This document shows positions 24,704 to 37,307 of a DNA stretch of 64,000 nucleotides, in pieces. The stretch spans positions 744,001-808,000 of the forward strand of contig JADNRZ010000017.1 in assembly GCA_015501605.1 (NCBI GenBank), in the 5' to 3' direction. Each line of letters begins with the position of its first letter. Position 1 is the first letter of the stretch. This DNA comes from Panaeolus papilionaceus. Taxonomy: Eukaryota > Basidiomycota > Agaricomycetes > Agaricales. The position numbers and the translations under genes are program-made. Below the pieces are notes generated by a model, which ran no database searches, was not told where the DNA came from, and saw only the letters and a list, made by a program, of their open reading frames with translations.

Positions 24704-27700
24704 ATGAACGACCATCAACGCGGAACCTCTCGTTCGCGCCCATCTTCCGCTGCTTTCCCCCAAGGTACGTTTACTAGCGGCGATCCATTTAGTTAGGAGT
24801 CCTACATTTATATCCCGTGTCAGGCTCCGCAAATCAGGATGCAAATCAGACACCCGGTGGACAGTGGTACTATAACCCACCAGCTGGTCAAGTAGACCAA
24901 ACGAAAAATACCCAGCCAGTTCAATCATCATCTACAATGATCGGTCCAACCTCTACCTTCTACAACCCTAGCGACAACTTGCATGGTAGGGAGGAGCATG
25001 GGCCCTACCAGCAATGGCTTGATGGCTTTAACTCTGGCGCTCAGTCTCAATCTCATGCTCAGGCAACACCATTCCAGTCTCAGGCAAGCTATCGACGAAA
25101 TCAACTCCAAAATAATCCTCAACCTCAAGTTCAGGGATCTTACCAGTATTTGCCTGAGCAGTATGCCCCACCTTCGTCCATGACTCAATATGCACAACCC
25201 ATGCCCACCAGCATGCCTCCTCCTCCACCGCACGTCCCCGTCGTTGAATCAGGCAATCCGAATCCACCATACACGCAACAGGGAACAGATGTGTTTACAG
25301 GTTCTCCATTCTATTCGGAGATGTTGACATTGAGCAACACTAGCGAGGCGTCCACGCCAGATCACGGACAAAGCTACACTCCGGATTCTACGCTCCAATC
25401 ATATTCGAATTCCCCAGACCCAGCGTTCCAGCAATTACAACCGCAACAACCGCAACAACCACCACAACCCACTCTTCAGCAGCAACAGCAGCAACATCAA
25501 CAGCAGCAGCAGCAGCAAGCATATCCAGCCCCCCACACCAACAAACGCTCCATCAGACGCAACAGGCTCAACCTCGGAAAGCCAATCCTGCTCATCTTAA
25601 TACTCAGTTCCAACAGCCCCAACAGCCACACTTCCAGCGATTTATATCTCAATCGAGCTCTGTACCTCAACCATCGACAGGAGTTCGATCACAGCAGCGA
25701 TCAGCAAATACCACGTTGCCAGCTGCTTCTCGACAGCAATGGTCAAACGAAACGGGCTTCTCGAACGCTGTGGCCGGGCCGTCTACCAAAACAGCTGCTC
25801 CGCATACCCAACCCAGTAAAACGCCTCCTCAAACCCAACCTGCCGTTCAAGCTCCTAGAAAGGCTGATCCTCCAGCTAAGAAAAATGCTGCATCAACATC
25901 AGCTCCAAGGAAAGTCCAAGGAAAGCGAAAAAGGACGAAAAGGGAAGAAATTGCTGATTGGCAGGCTAATGACCCAAGTGATTCAGAGAGCGAATCGGAC
26001 GATGAGTCGGGGTTGGCGATGAGTGGACGAATCCGAGTGGGGTTGGGAGGTCTTGGGATTGTCGGGAAAGGCGGAAAGCGCGAGAAGGGTGCCCGACTGT
26101 GAGTACACGATTACTTTTTCTGGCTTGATTGCTGTCGCCATTCCTCTTGTCCTTCGAACAATTGTGATCAATATCAGTGTCCAGTCCCGAGCTCTGAAAG
26201 CAAAGGCAAAAGGATATTTGACACACCTTTATTTTTTTTCTTCCTCCAATTTATTGGGTGATAAGTGTCTAGTTGCTGATTGTTTTGCTTTTCTTCATTT
26301 ATATTCACCCATTCCCTGGTCTTCTGCGTCATCTACTGTCAACCATCGGTGATGAATCCGGTCCTTGGATAATATATTTCATTCGGCGTGCGATCCTCGA
26401 TGTTATGACCCGACGAAACATATTATGCACATTCTTACCTGTGTATGTATTAATTACGCGGGGGCGACGATCCACTTGGAACGGTCACGAATCATGTCCG
26501 CCTCGACGGTGCCTCTGGACCGTTGCCGTACGGCACCATACTCCCACGACCTCCCTTTCCCACCCTTATTGTTCCGCCACTGTCGCGCTAAATTGGGCAA
26601 CATTCATTCCCGTTCAACCATCTACGGGCTCCTGTGGCGCTTATTCTCCAACATTTTACCTGATAACCTTTATTATTATTGGCGTATTGAACGATGGTCA
26701 TCTGGGACCTTTCTGTGAATATCGTCTGCTCGGTCAATCTATGGGACCGTTGAAATGCACTGCCTCAATCCGATACCCAACCCCCGAAATGTCTGGTGCT
26801 TTCGCATGACATGCGTTTGGCTACTTTTGTCTGACTATGCATTGGGATCATGATTCGCTACTGTAACTCTCCGACGGTGCCTTTACGGTTCTTGATGACC
26901 TCAATTTCCATGAATGTCCATATGCGATCAATCCATAACACACCCTACAGTCCGGGTGCCTGCAAGCACTGCAAAAAACTCAAGGTGCTTTAACATCTCT
27001 TCTGGTCGACCGTACCCTGTCTTACTAAAGCCTTCATTTCTATTTTCTACCCTCTTCGATTTTCGCATCGGTGTCGGTTGACACTTCCGTTGGGTCCGTC
27101 CTAATCTACTCCGATGGTTCTATCCAATCATTTCGCTCCTCGACTGCGTATTGCACTCCTCCGTTGGCCCTTCTCCTGGGGTATATTGGTCCAAAATATC
27201 ACCTGTCCATATCAATGTTAACCGTCACCGACCTACTATATCCTTTTGCTGCTTCGTTCTGGCCGGTCGTATGTTCCCGGGAATGCAAAATAGATGAAAT
27301 GTGACTTCCCGCCGGATGATTCCAATACCTGCAAACGCTGCAAGCAAGGTGGTCACATTTGCGTAGTCGAAGGCCGCAAACCGAGGACCGCACCAAAGTG
27401 AGTCATCCTCCGCATGGTTCTATCCATTTTCTTTCGGTCTCGACGTGTTTTTGGCGTCGGCGCTTGACTTTTCCTTGCGCTTGGAATATGTAATTCTCAT
27501 GTTTTGGAGCTCTCTGAGAGACATCTTTCATTTTTACTTCCTTCATGTTCTCGGACTTCTGTTGGTGCTCCGACCGGATATGGTTAGGCATCTGTTCAGT
27601 TGAACAGGGGTTTACCCCTTTACAACAGTTGGCCCATTTAAACCGCTGCAGGTAGAAGTGGTCTACCCATCGCTTCTTTCTCTATCTGCGATGGCTCTCT

Positions 27701-30700
27701 CTGCTCCTCCTACATTATCTTCTTCCCTTTCTGTTTCCTCAGCTTCTTCACGATGCACTTCCCCGGCACAGGAATCTGATGACTTCTCCCCTATGATTAG
27801 CAAACGTGAATATCTTCTCGCTCAGATTAGGCAGAAGGATTCTATTATCGAGTCGCTCCTCAAGCAGGTAAGTTCCGAATCGTCTTGAAATTTTAACGCA
27901 GTCTCATTTTTTAATAATAGTTACATAATCCTTACACTGCAACACCGTTATCAATTGCCTCATATCGCATGGCCACTTCGCCTTCTGACCAGAACAATGG
28001 CAACGTCCTCGCATGGCTAGATCGACTACAGAGCACTGTGCAGAATGCTGGAAAGAAGGCTGGTCCTCAGGCGTTCCTTGACCCTCAGAATGACCACATG
28101 AACGACCAAGATTCGGATGATGAAGAGGAGGCCAAGCGCGCGAAGTTGGGTCACGATGATGCTGGAGATGCTGCTGATGGGCAGGATGGAAGCAGCGAGA
28201 ATGAGAAAATTCAGTCTGCCTTACCCGACGCCCATGTTCCCCTTGGATTAATCGCCGATCTAAGCTTGAGCAACAACAGAAAAAGCAAAAAGGACAAGGC
28301 CGGTGCCAATGACGATGATAACGATGATAATGTTGTAAGTGATGCATGGCTAACTCACTTGCGATAGACTGGCAGACTGAATGTGTTCCTGTTTTTTTGT
28401 AGGGCGTGGCAAATGCGGAATATTTTGCACCTGGTGAGTACCCACTTGTCGCTCTTGGTAGTTCTCCGAGATAACTTATGGTTTCTCGAACATAGGACCT
28501 GCCACAGACCTTGGGAAAAGAGCCACTTTAATAGAGCAGCATAGTCCTCCCGAGATCATTGTACACAACCTTGTCCGGCCTGAGGATGTTGACAAGCTCT
28601 TTAAGATGTACGTGGTGAACTATCTCAGGAAACGTAATTGGCTGACCTATTATTTCCCCAGATTCTATGAGAGAGTCAACGTATGTTTTTTCACATCTTG
28701 ACATCGCGGATATTTCTAACATGTGGTTTTCCAGCCTTTCATTTCCCTTCTTGACCCAGTTCTACACACCCCTGCATCGACTTACCAGAGGTGCCCCTTC
28801 TTGTTCACAGTCAGTGAGTATTTTGATCAATCCGCTTGTCACGAGTCATCCAAGAAAAGTGCTCAATGTTTCCCTCATCAACAGTCTGTGCGATATCGTC
28901 GAGGTACTATGCTGAAAAGTCGGAGATCTATCCAATTGCGATGCACTTCGCGAAACACTCAGCTGCCAACGCCTTGATCGATGGCTGGAAGTCTGTCGAG
29001 CTCTGTCAGGCGTACATTCTCATGAGTATCTATGCTGTCCCAGCGAGAAGATGGGAGGAGGATCGTAGCTGGCTGTACACCGGTCTTGCCATCAGGTGCG
29101 CCAATACCCAGGGACAATTTTAGCTTGTTACTGATGGAATTTGAATTCATCAGGATTGCGACAGATTTAAATCTCCATCTCGTCTCCACCGTCAAGCCAC
29201 AATCTGAGAGGCAGGAGCGGGAAATCATGAACAAGACCCGGGTCTGGATGATTTGCTTCAATTTGGACAGGTCTACTGCGACGCAATTTGGCAAGCCTTC
29301 AACAATCAAAGAAGATTTGTAGGTTCACCCTGCATTTATTCATTCACGTGAAACTGACCGTGCCTTCATCAGCATTGTGCGCAACGCGAAAGATTGGTAC
29401 AAGAAGTCCCAATATAATCACAGTGTATGTCCACCTCCCCCGAGTGCCCATGACACACGCTGATATATCAACAACAGTATGATGTCCATCTTTGTGCTTA
29501 CTCCGCACTTTTGCAAATCGTGGCCAAGTTCCACGACGAGATCTTCAGTGATCCATCAGCACCTACCGGCTTGAATAAGGTCAGGAACTTGATTTTATCG
29601 GCGTTCGTTTTATTAATGGATCAAACAGAAAGTCGACTTTAAATCTGTCACACTGGTTCACGACCAACACTTGATGAACTACCATACCGAGTGGGCCAAA
29701 CGGTTTGATGACGACTCGGATAAGAGCGGTATGTCGCTTATCGCTCCTTGTACTATGTCGAATGCTCAAGTCCAGACATAATATTAGACCCTAGCTGCGT
29801 TTTCCGCTGCAGTCTCCTTCCTTTGTACGTAGTCATATCATCGCCTCCTGACTCTGTCCCCTGACTGCGTTTTTTTTTTTTGTTCAACAGCTTGGTTAGC
29901 TACTCGCGCCTCGTGATGTTCTCATTTGGCTTCCAGCAAGCATTCCAAAGAGGCTTGAAGAATGAGGACAGGGTCTTCTTCGACAAGGTATGCTCATTAG
30001 AGAATAGGTATTGGAGTTTTCCCTGATCAATATCTACCCCGCAGTGCATGGAGTCTGCTAAGTCTGTCATTGAGATCATGATCAATTCGCTAGCTCCTAG
30101 CGGTTACATGAGATACGCACCAGATGGTATTCAATCTCTGCTAATTCACATTTGCCGTATATTAACGTCTTATGGTTAGGTCACTTTGTGTTCGCTTCGT
30201 TCGCATCAGCGTTCCTCCTTAAAGTGAGCACACACTGTGTTGATCTACATACGAACGCACTGATTAATATCATTGTTTAGCTCTTGCGACCCGAGACGTC
30301 GTCTTTCCTCATCAAAGATCAGGAGAACGAAATCCTCGATCTGATTGGGAGACTGATTTCTACCCTCAGTTCTCCTAAAATTGCGATTGATGACCGCCAC
30401 ACTCCAAAATTATACGCTCGTTTCCTCGCCAGCCGTCTCCAACTTCATCGCCGCGATGGAGCAACTGTTGGTCGTCTGCATACTAATCCCCCACCGCCTA
30501 GCCAAGTGCCACCAACAGGTGGTGCCTCATCTGGCCCTGCAGCGGGTATGAACGCGTTCTCGATTAGTGGCAGACCATCAGGTGGAAATGAGTTGAGCAG
30601 TGTTCCTGGAGCTGGAACTATGGACCCTGTGTATACCACAGAGGCTACATTTGCTGGAGCCGGGGCTATTACATTCTCCTCCGACCTTGACATGACCTAT

Positions 30701-30978
30701 GTGGGCGGTGTTTCAGAGGAAGAAATGTTGGCGACAATGCAGGCTATTAAAAACCCTGATTGGTGGCAGAACATGATGATGCCAGGGTAAGTTACATACG
30801 ACTACAATTGTCACGACCATACTAATTGATGTTCAGATTCTCCTGGCCGGAAGCATCCCCATCACCACCTGCCAATACTCAGTCGCTGCATACCACTTTC
30901 CACTCTCACATCCCGCCCGCTGTTCCAGGACTACAGGGTGGCTTTGGCATGTTTCACAGCGCCCAAGTCATGATGTGA
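24704..30978 (+). CDS. Zn2Cys6 transcription factor, polyQ-rich, with an apparent frameshift
   Basis: Fungal binuclear zinc-cluster regulator, nuclear, about 1240 residues in about 21 exons. Exon 1 is 24704-24764 and exon 2 is 24824-26098, a Gln/Pro-rich disordered region with a polyQ tract. A frame change is required at the C6 run 25529-25534: upstream the frame starting at 24826 is used, downstream only the +2 frame stays open and Gln-rich, and it leads in phase into the zinc cluster. The zinc cluster has the pattern C-x2-C-x6-C-x9-C-x2-C-x6-C, split between exon 3 (26951-26984, ACKHCKKLK) and exon 4 (27294-27397, KCDFPP to CKRCKQGGHIC). Exon 5 (27801-27867) carries the coiled-coil linker KREYLLAQIRQKD. 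Then come an acidic DDDNDDN region, the fungal-specific middle homology domain (28496-30221; FYERVNPFISLLDP, CQAYILMSIY, TRVWMICFNLDR) and a Gly/Ser/Pro-rich tail. Introns 2 to 4 are long (852, 309, 403 nt). Confidence 0.85.
25475..25518 (+). repeat. CAG/CAA microsatellite encoding polyQ
   Basis: Nearly uninterrupted CAG/CAA/CAT codons in the zinc-cluster regulator, just upstream of the C6 homopolymer where the reading frame breaks. Such tracts commonly vary in length and are prone to slippage. Confidence 0.85.
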
Positions 30979-31392
30979 ACGTTTGTCCCCATTGAATTTT
31001 TGCTACTTGAACAATTAGTTGTATACCTTCGTTTCATGCATACCCCTTTTTTCGTTATCCTCTTCCATCGGATGTCTTCGCTTTCAGGTCTATTCTTGCT
31101 CCATTGCATAAATAAAACAGGATATAATCTAATGTACTAGTCTCATCTATAGGTCACCAACTCAACTCGCACATCTAAATTACATGTATGTAAATTTAGG
31201 TGTATCGTCCACAATACAATTTTACCTATAATTTAATCTGAACCCCATAATCTGAAGCTTAAATAAGAGTCAAAGCTTAACATTTGTTTGACGTTTAAAG
31301 TTCGGGGCGGCAGTCATGACGATTTTCTAATCAATCAGTTATCTTGAACGTAATATTTAATCCTGTACCACCATCATCATCTGCAAAAAATC
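30979..31392. other. Intergenic, AT-rich
   Basis: About 410 bp, AT-rich, the 3' region of the zinc-cluster gene and promoter of the next. I see no gene. Confidence 0.5.
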
Positions 31393-33325
31393 ATGGCGGT
31401 GGACTTGCTCACGTTCGTCCTTTCAAAGGATCTATCTCTACATCTGTAGACTAATTTATGTGCTTCTTGTTCAAATTCACTGGTGGTTTGATTAGGATTT
31501 CACCCCTGCGTGATCTCTTGACACATTTTCGATATTTCCTCAACCTTCGATCTGGGGAAGGGCACTACCACCCTCTAATTCTCTTCAGACTTTCTTCGTC
31601 AACCTCTGATGGTTCTTCTATTGATAATGGGTCCGGAAACGAAGGCGATCGGGCATCTTGTCAGGCTGCACCAATGGTGGATGTAACGAATGCTCACCAA
31701 ATTTATGCGATGGAGGCGAATTGTCCACATCTAGGAGCTGATATGTCCCATGCTGATATAGAAGAGTGCGATACGGGGGTCATTGCTGTTTGTCCATGGC
31801 ATAGGTATGTAATCGTGCCAATCATTTTGCTTGCACTAACAGGCCAGTCGATACATTCTGCTGTAGATATGATTTCAATCTGAGAACAGGAGAGAGCCAG
31901 ACCGGTATGAAAGCTTGTACGTATAATGTGTATGTACAAGAAGATCCCAAGGACGGAACGGAGAAGGTGTACATGGAAGCACCGCAATCAGGGCGAAACT
32001 GGCAAGTGGTTGAGCTCCGACCAGTATCCGATGGTAGATATTATTCCCTGTTTCTTAGCATGCATTCATCAACGTCCCCGTTTAGCCTTTTCAGATCCTC
32101 CTCCTACCAAAATCACGCAGGTAGTTCCAGAGGTAGCAGCACAAACAACACCTCGTGAGCCCGAACCAGTCATCCCGCTGGTTAACCCTCCCAAAACCCT
32201 GATGGAATGGGCGGTTCTTATCTTAAACACACCTAATCCCATCTTAAAGGTATTTATGTTACGTGGATATTTCCCGCTGCCTTTCTGACATAGCATCCCA
32301 GGTAGAACGAACAAGACATGCAGTAGATCTATTCTTCACAGGGAAGCTTCCTTCAGTCGGTAACAAATCACCCATCGCACCGCAGCCACCAGATGTACCG
32401 CTTAGGGAAGAGTCGTTCGAGAAAAATACTGTCGATCCAGGAAAGGTCAAGAGTCGGAAGAATCGAGCAGTGATGCTACATGCACTAGCAAACATCGAGC
32501 AATGGGCGTTAGTAGATTTCTGAAATTCTGACATGCCCTGTTTGACCTAGTTCTCTTTTCAGAATTGATTTAGCGTGAGCTTGATTTTTGGGGTTGAAAG
32601 AATTTCAGCGTATACAATTTTACATGCGAGACAGATGGGACATCATGGCACGCTTTGGGCCTCGACATCCTGATATCCCTCGTGCTTTCTTCTCCGACTT
32701 TGCTAAGATGGCGTTAGACGAGTCGAAGCACTTGTAAGTTTCTTTGTCTACAAGTCTACTTGGCTGGCATCCTGAGCAGTTTGACATTAGCTCCATGCTA
32801 ACCTCAAGACTGAAAGCCATTTCTCCTTCAACGCCATATGGCAGCATGCCCGTCCACGCATCTCTCTGGGAATCTGCGACAGTCACATCTGATTCGTTCC
32901 GTTCACGACTGGCCATCATACATCTAGTGCACGAAGCACGCGGGCTTGACGTCAATCCAGCCACAATTGAGCGGTTTAGAAAAGCAGGAGACCTTGATAC
33001 GGTATCGGTGTTGGAAGTCATCCATGCGGATGAGGTGACACACGTCACTTCAGGTCATCGATGGTTTACGTGGATCTGTGCGCAGGAAGGAAGAAATCCT
33101 GTCACTTCCTTCCGTGATGAAGTGAAGCGGTGTTGGAGGGGAGACGTGAAAGGGCCGTTTAATGAAGAAGCTAGGGAGAGGGCTGGGTTGACACAGGAGT
33201 ACTATACGGATTTGAAGGGGGAGATGGGATTGCATGATCCCGTCGAAAGGCCAAAAGGAGCGATAAAAGATGTTGAAAAGTTGAATGAAGGATTGGCGGG
33301 CTTGAAGATTGAATATGCTCCGTAA
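31393..33325 (+). CDS. Rieske [2Fe-2S] domain fused to DUF455 ferritin-like domain
   Basis: Predicted redox protein of 511 residues in eight exons: 31393-31445, 31496-31804, 31867-32033, 32095-32249, 32302-32507, 32563-32574, 32635-32733, 32791-33325. The N-terminal Rieske domain has both cluster half-motifs, CPHLG (about residue 94) and CPWHRYDF (about 118), the second split by an intron. After a Pro-rich linker, the DUF455 domain (about 240-480) has the helical di-iron-type residues IEQWAIDLAWD, DESKHF (ExxH) and VLEVIHADEVTH (second ExxH). Exon 6 is only 12 nt (codes part of WAIDLAW). DUF455 is related to ferritin-like and MiaE-like proteins; the substrate is unknown. A Rieske partner could deliver electrons to the di-iron site, which is inference. 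The first exon is the least certain part, as the residues before the first Rieske strand (HYHPLILFRL) are not conserved-looking. Confidence 0.85.
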
Positions 33326-33551
33326 TGTAACAGTTAGTATACCAGCCAAAAGTCAATGCAGTGAATGGAGGTCTATGGTCATGTTGTTCCGTGGTTGAGG
33401 ATATAGCAAATCCTGCACAAGGAGCGACCTGTAGGGTACCCCATTACTACGCTTGATGAATTACAGCTCTGACACCGAATATTGAAGGAAGAGGCATCTA
33501 GCTTTGCTGTTAAAAAAGTGAGATCAATGTTCTCGAACATGCTGAGACGCA

Positions 33552-35394
33552 TTATTTTAGCTTACGTCTGTTTATAGGCAAACCTTTAAGCTTCTGCAGT
33601 GATGGGATGTACGCGGATATCCACAGCATACAAGCATGCTCTTCAGAGGAGCTCGCAGAGTAGGAAGCAGCGTTCGACCGAGTTATACCATTGTAGTACA
33701 AAGAGATTTCTTCGAGACCCCATCCCATCAAGAGTGCCGCGTGCCGCTGTTCGTTCACTATTGTCTGATTCTGTTCCCATGCTGAGCCTCCTGGTCTGTA
33801 CTAATTAATCATAAGGTTATTTGTAAAAGGGGCAGTCGGTATTAGATATCAAAGTGCTCACATTCCATCGGTCGTCCATGCAAATAAGGACGAGCGAACG
33901 AAGACCGGGAAATCCAGTGGCCAGCGATGAGATTAAAGGCAGATCAATGAATTTGATGTTCATGCGAAGGTGTACAATTCCGTAGGGCCGATGTGAGAAG
34001 ACACCTGCAAGGGTAGGTACATCGTCATGAGCCATTGGACAACCGACAAGTGTCAACCGTTCCAGTGTTTCCGATGATCGCCTCAATAGTGGAAGTGTAG
34101 CGTCCAGAGAAACGTACGGGATTTCCAGGGAGTCTAGTCCCGTCAAAGCTAGTGGCTCCGTGAGGAGGTGCTCGTTGATAGCTTCAGCCACAGAATTGAC
34201 TTGGGTCGCCGGGGCAGGGAGAACGAGCGATGAAGTATCGAATGGAGGAAGAGAAGGTTGGTATTGCCTCGGGGGGTTGACTGGCAATAGTCTAACACTG
34301 TTAAGGAGGGAAGAATGACATTTGAGGAAGTTGACAACAGAAGCGGGTCTAGAGAGGGCTGTTGTGCTGGCAGGGATTTGGAGTTCGAAATTCCGGAGAG
34401 AGGTCATCTGGGGGAGTTCATCTAGCAAATCAGAGAGGTCGAGGAACTGGCACTCGGATGCGAGGGCCAGTGAGCGAAGGGTGGACTTCCTGTACTCGAG
34501 AAATGGTACAACTGTCTCATTCCATTTCATTTGAGAGTTTTCCGAACGCCTTTCTTTGCCTTTGCCTTTGCCTTTTTGTCCAATGGTCGAACCACTTTTA
34601 GGGTCGTTGATAGTATCACCATCTGGGTCCGGCGAGTAATCGAAAGTGAAGTCGACTTCGAAGATGTTTTCGAAGTTCGTTATGGCAAGGATTTCTTTGA
34701 ACTTGGGGAACTCCGCGCGTAGAACAAGGGACCGCAAACTTTTGTCGAAGGCTTCACGGGTACTGAAGAGGAAAGTCATCGTGTCCTTGTTCAACGGCAG
34801 GTCCCTCCACTCGAAATGAAGCGTTGTAACCTTCGACATATTCTGCACGGCAATTATCATGGAGCGAATAATGTCCTTGGAGGATATAGTGTCCGCAAGT
34901 TTGCCTTGCTTAGTTGGGGGGTTGTTCTGCAGGCTCCCGAGAGTCTGAAGCTCTGTACGCGATGGCTTCTTAGAAAACAGGGATAGCAGTTGCGAAGCCT
35001 TTGACGGTTTCCGGTGGAACAGTTTCTCTCGTTTGAGTAAGAACTGGATGAACCATGCCCTGATCGACAGTTTCCTGACGCGTTGGGCAATTACAGGGTG
35101 TCTGTTCAGGTTGTCGTGCTTCAGCATTGAGCAAATGCAAAGCAAGTGTACGACTACTCACTGAAGATGGTTGAGAACGGTAATCATTTTCTGGTCCAGC
35201 TGGACCCACTCAATCTCGCCATACTGTTGAACAAGAAAATAGTCGAAGAAAGTGCGGTTCACGGACATGTAGACACTGGGTAACTTGACTCTACCCAGAC
35301 TACGCAACAGCTCTTCTGCTATGAGTCTCCAAATATCGTCTGGGATGTCATTTGCGGTTATTCGAGCGGTGTCGTGAAGCGATGAGGTCGACAT
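33552..35394 (-). CDS. F-box-like / LRR-type protein of unknown function
   Basis: A 573-residue protein in three exons: 35394-35162, 35101-33862, 33800-33552. The N-terminus (TANDIPDDIWRLIAEELL with SLGRVKLPSVYMSVNRTFFDYFL) resembles the degenerate F-box start common in large Agaricomycete expansions. The body contains Leu-rich stretches (LRSLVLRAEF, LRNFELQIP, LERLTLVGCP, GLRSLVLICMDD) consistent with irregular leucine-rich repeats, and a Lys-rich insert around 34560 (KGKGKGKERRS). These features suggest a substrate adaptor of SCF ubiquitin ligases, but the F-box is weak. The last exon (YRPGGSAWEQNQTIV, MGWGLEEISLYY) is supported by an in-phase splice; the exact C-terminus is uncertain because a further GTAAGC donor lies near the stop. 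Confidence 0.75.
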
Positions 35395-36022
35395 TGACCC
35401 GAAGTGGTAAAGAGATATGAAGTAGGAGACAAGATGCGCGTTAGGGCTTCTCAATCATGGCCCGAGATGTGAACCTAGAGGCGGTGTTCCGTCATACAAA
35501 TATGGTCGGTCCCGACCCAGGGACAAGTCTTGAGACTGATATTTGACAGCAAAACACAATGCCAACGAAACATTTTTACTGGCCAGTCTTTTTGAAAACG
35601 CGTTGATTGTCGGTGAAAAAAGACCTTCAGGATGGATATGGCGGAAGATCACGATGAGGGGTTAAGCTGCCTCTCGATTTGACCCGGTCATGGATGATTG
35701 GACTACATATTACCAAACTTTTAAGTAGGAGGGAACTGTATATTTGGTATCGACTCCTATATACATTGACCAATCCTTTAATTGCCATAAAGAAGGCATC
35801 ATGGGTAGTCATGAAATGTAGCACTACAATATGGAAATCACAAAAACTATTAACGACAGCAGTAGGTCTATACAAAGCAGATAAAAATTTGAAAGCAATC
35901 TAGACGGCGCCAAGTGGAAGTGGTATACCCGTGACAAGTCGACAACTTGCAAATGGGAGATGGATAAGAAAACTCAAGAGGGAGGTTAGGGTGAATGTGT
36001 GGGTAGTCTCCATACATTGCAC
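35395..36022. other. Intergenic
   Basis: About 630 bp between two minus-strand genes; promoter of the F-box-like gene and 3' end of the DUF2470 gene. Short open frames only. Confidence 0.5.
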
Positions 36023-36827
36023 TCATTGGATTTTCATGACCGAGTTTATACGGGCCGCTTGGATTCTCTGTCGCAGGTCCTGCCAGACAGGATACCCACA
36101 GATAACCGTTGCAACGAAGTAGAATATCTAGCCACAACAAGTCAGCCTGCTTGTGCAATACAGAGTCAAATGAAACTATTACCGTGTCAACGGGGCGCGT
36201 GGAATGTTTCCGGCAGAGATGTACTGTGTAAAGGCTTTCAAGGGCATGCACAGCAACAAATGAGCCAAAAATCCATCCTGTGATTGTTGTACCAATAAAC
36301 GACGCTACGAAGTTTGGAATAATGCCAAGAGGCGATGTCGAGCCCGCGAAGTAATAGAGGAAAGCCGGGATGATGGTGGAGAGAGATGTTGTGCGCGCCT
36401 TTTCAGGGAACACGAAGCGAGGGATCTCGGGGATTTTGATCTACAAAAGACACTTAGTTTTTCGAGTTAACTCGAAGGTAAGGCACCAACCATCCCGAGA
36501 CCTTCTTGAGCTAACGCCTTCATCTCAAGCAAGCGAGGTTTCACATCATCGTAATCCTTCAGAGGAGGTTCAATGAGCACTCGAACGTCCTTCTTTGTGC
36601 CGTCTTGCATAGTGCAAGTCAGTGTCATGCTCTGACATGCAGTTAGTCTGCATATTCACTATCTGTCAATATCCAGTGCACACCTTGGTATCGATTGCAG
36701 ACATCTCAGCACTCTTGATACCCTCCTGAACTTGGCCAAACCATTTCGCGTATGCGACCAGTGTATCCGGGTGATTCGACATATACATCTTCAAGAAGCC
36801 AGACTTCTCAGCGACAGGATCAGCCAT
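36023..36827 (-). CDS. DUF2470 domain protein with C-terminal membrane region
   Basis: 215 residues in four exons: 36827-36684, 36631-36491, 36440-36183, 36127-36023. The N-terminal half matches the DUF2470 family, with SNHPDTLVAYAKWFG and AEMSAIDTKSMTLTC followed by KPRLLEMKALAQEGLG. DUF2470 occurs at the C-terminus of FMN-binding split-barrel and heme-related proteins in bacteria and plants, where it may bind a tetrapyrrole; in this fungus it stands alone at the N-terminus. The second half is hydrophobic (TIIPAFLYYFAGSTSPLGIIP, TTITGWIFGSFVAVHALE, IFYFVATVICGYPVW), predicting three or so membrane spans, with a basic tail. Function is unknown. All splice phases are 0. Confidence 0.85.
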
Positions 36828-37307
36828 TTTGTGTAGCAAAGTTGGTTTCGTCGATGGAGGAGGTAATTTAAGAGACGCAGAACGGTCGAGGGTTTCAAGT
36901 GCAGAGTCAGTTGAACGGCTTTTTAAATAAAGCTCAAGTGTGTCCCAGGAAACGTTTCCAGATCAAAGTACACGTGTAGCTGTGGGTACAGAGGCGGGTG
37001 GCTGGTCGGCGAGAGAATGCTTAAACTAGTTAGCGGTCCCAGGTTGCGGTAAACCGTGGCTCAGTGTGTCCCATTGCCGGCGTTTCTTGCTACACGTGAT
37101 GTTATGATGTCAATGCCGAGGCGACAAGGATAAACTGGGTCAAGGTTACTGGTTAGGCGGCAATGAGCACTTGTACATCGGTCATTGAACCGAAGTGATA
37201 GTCTCTTAATTTGAAAGTAATCACATTCAAGAAAGCCATACCACCCTACATTTTCAGTCAATAAACAATCTCTTACTCGGGGTGAGTGTGCCAAAAATAT
37301 AGCTTCT
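36828..37307. other. Intergenic
   Basis: About 480 bp: DUF2470 promoter and 3' region of the reductase gene. No gene seen. Confidence 0.5.
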
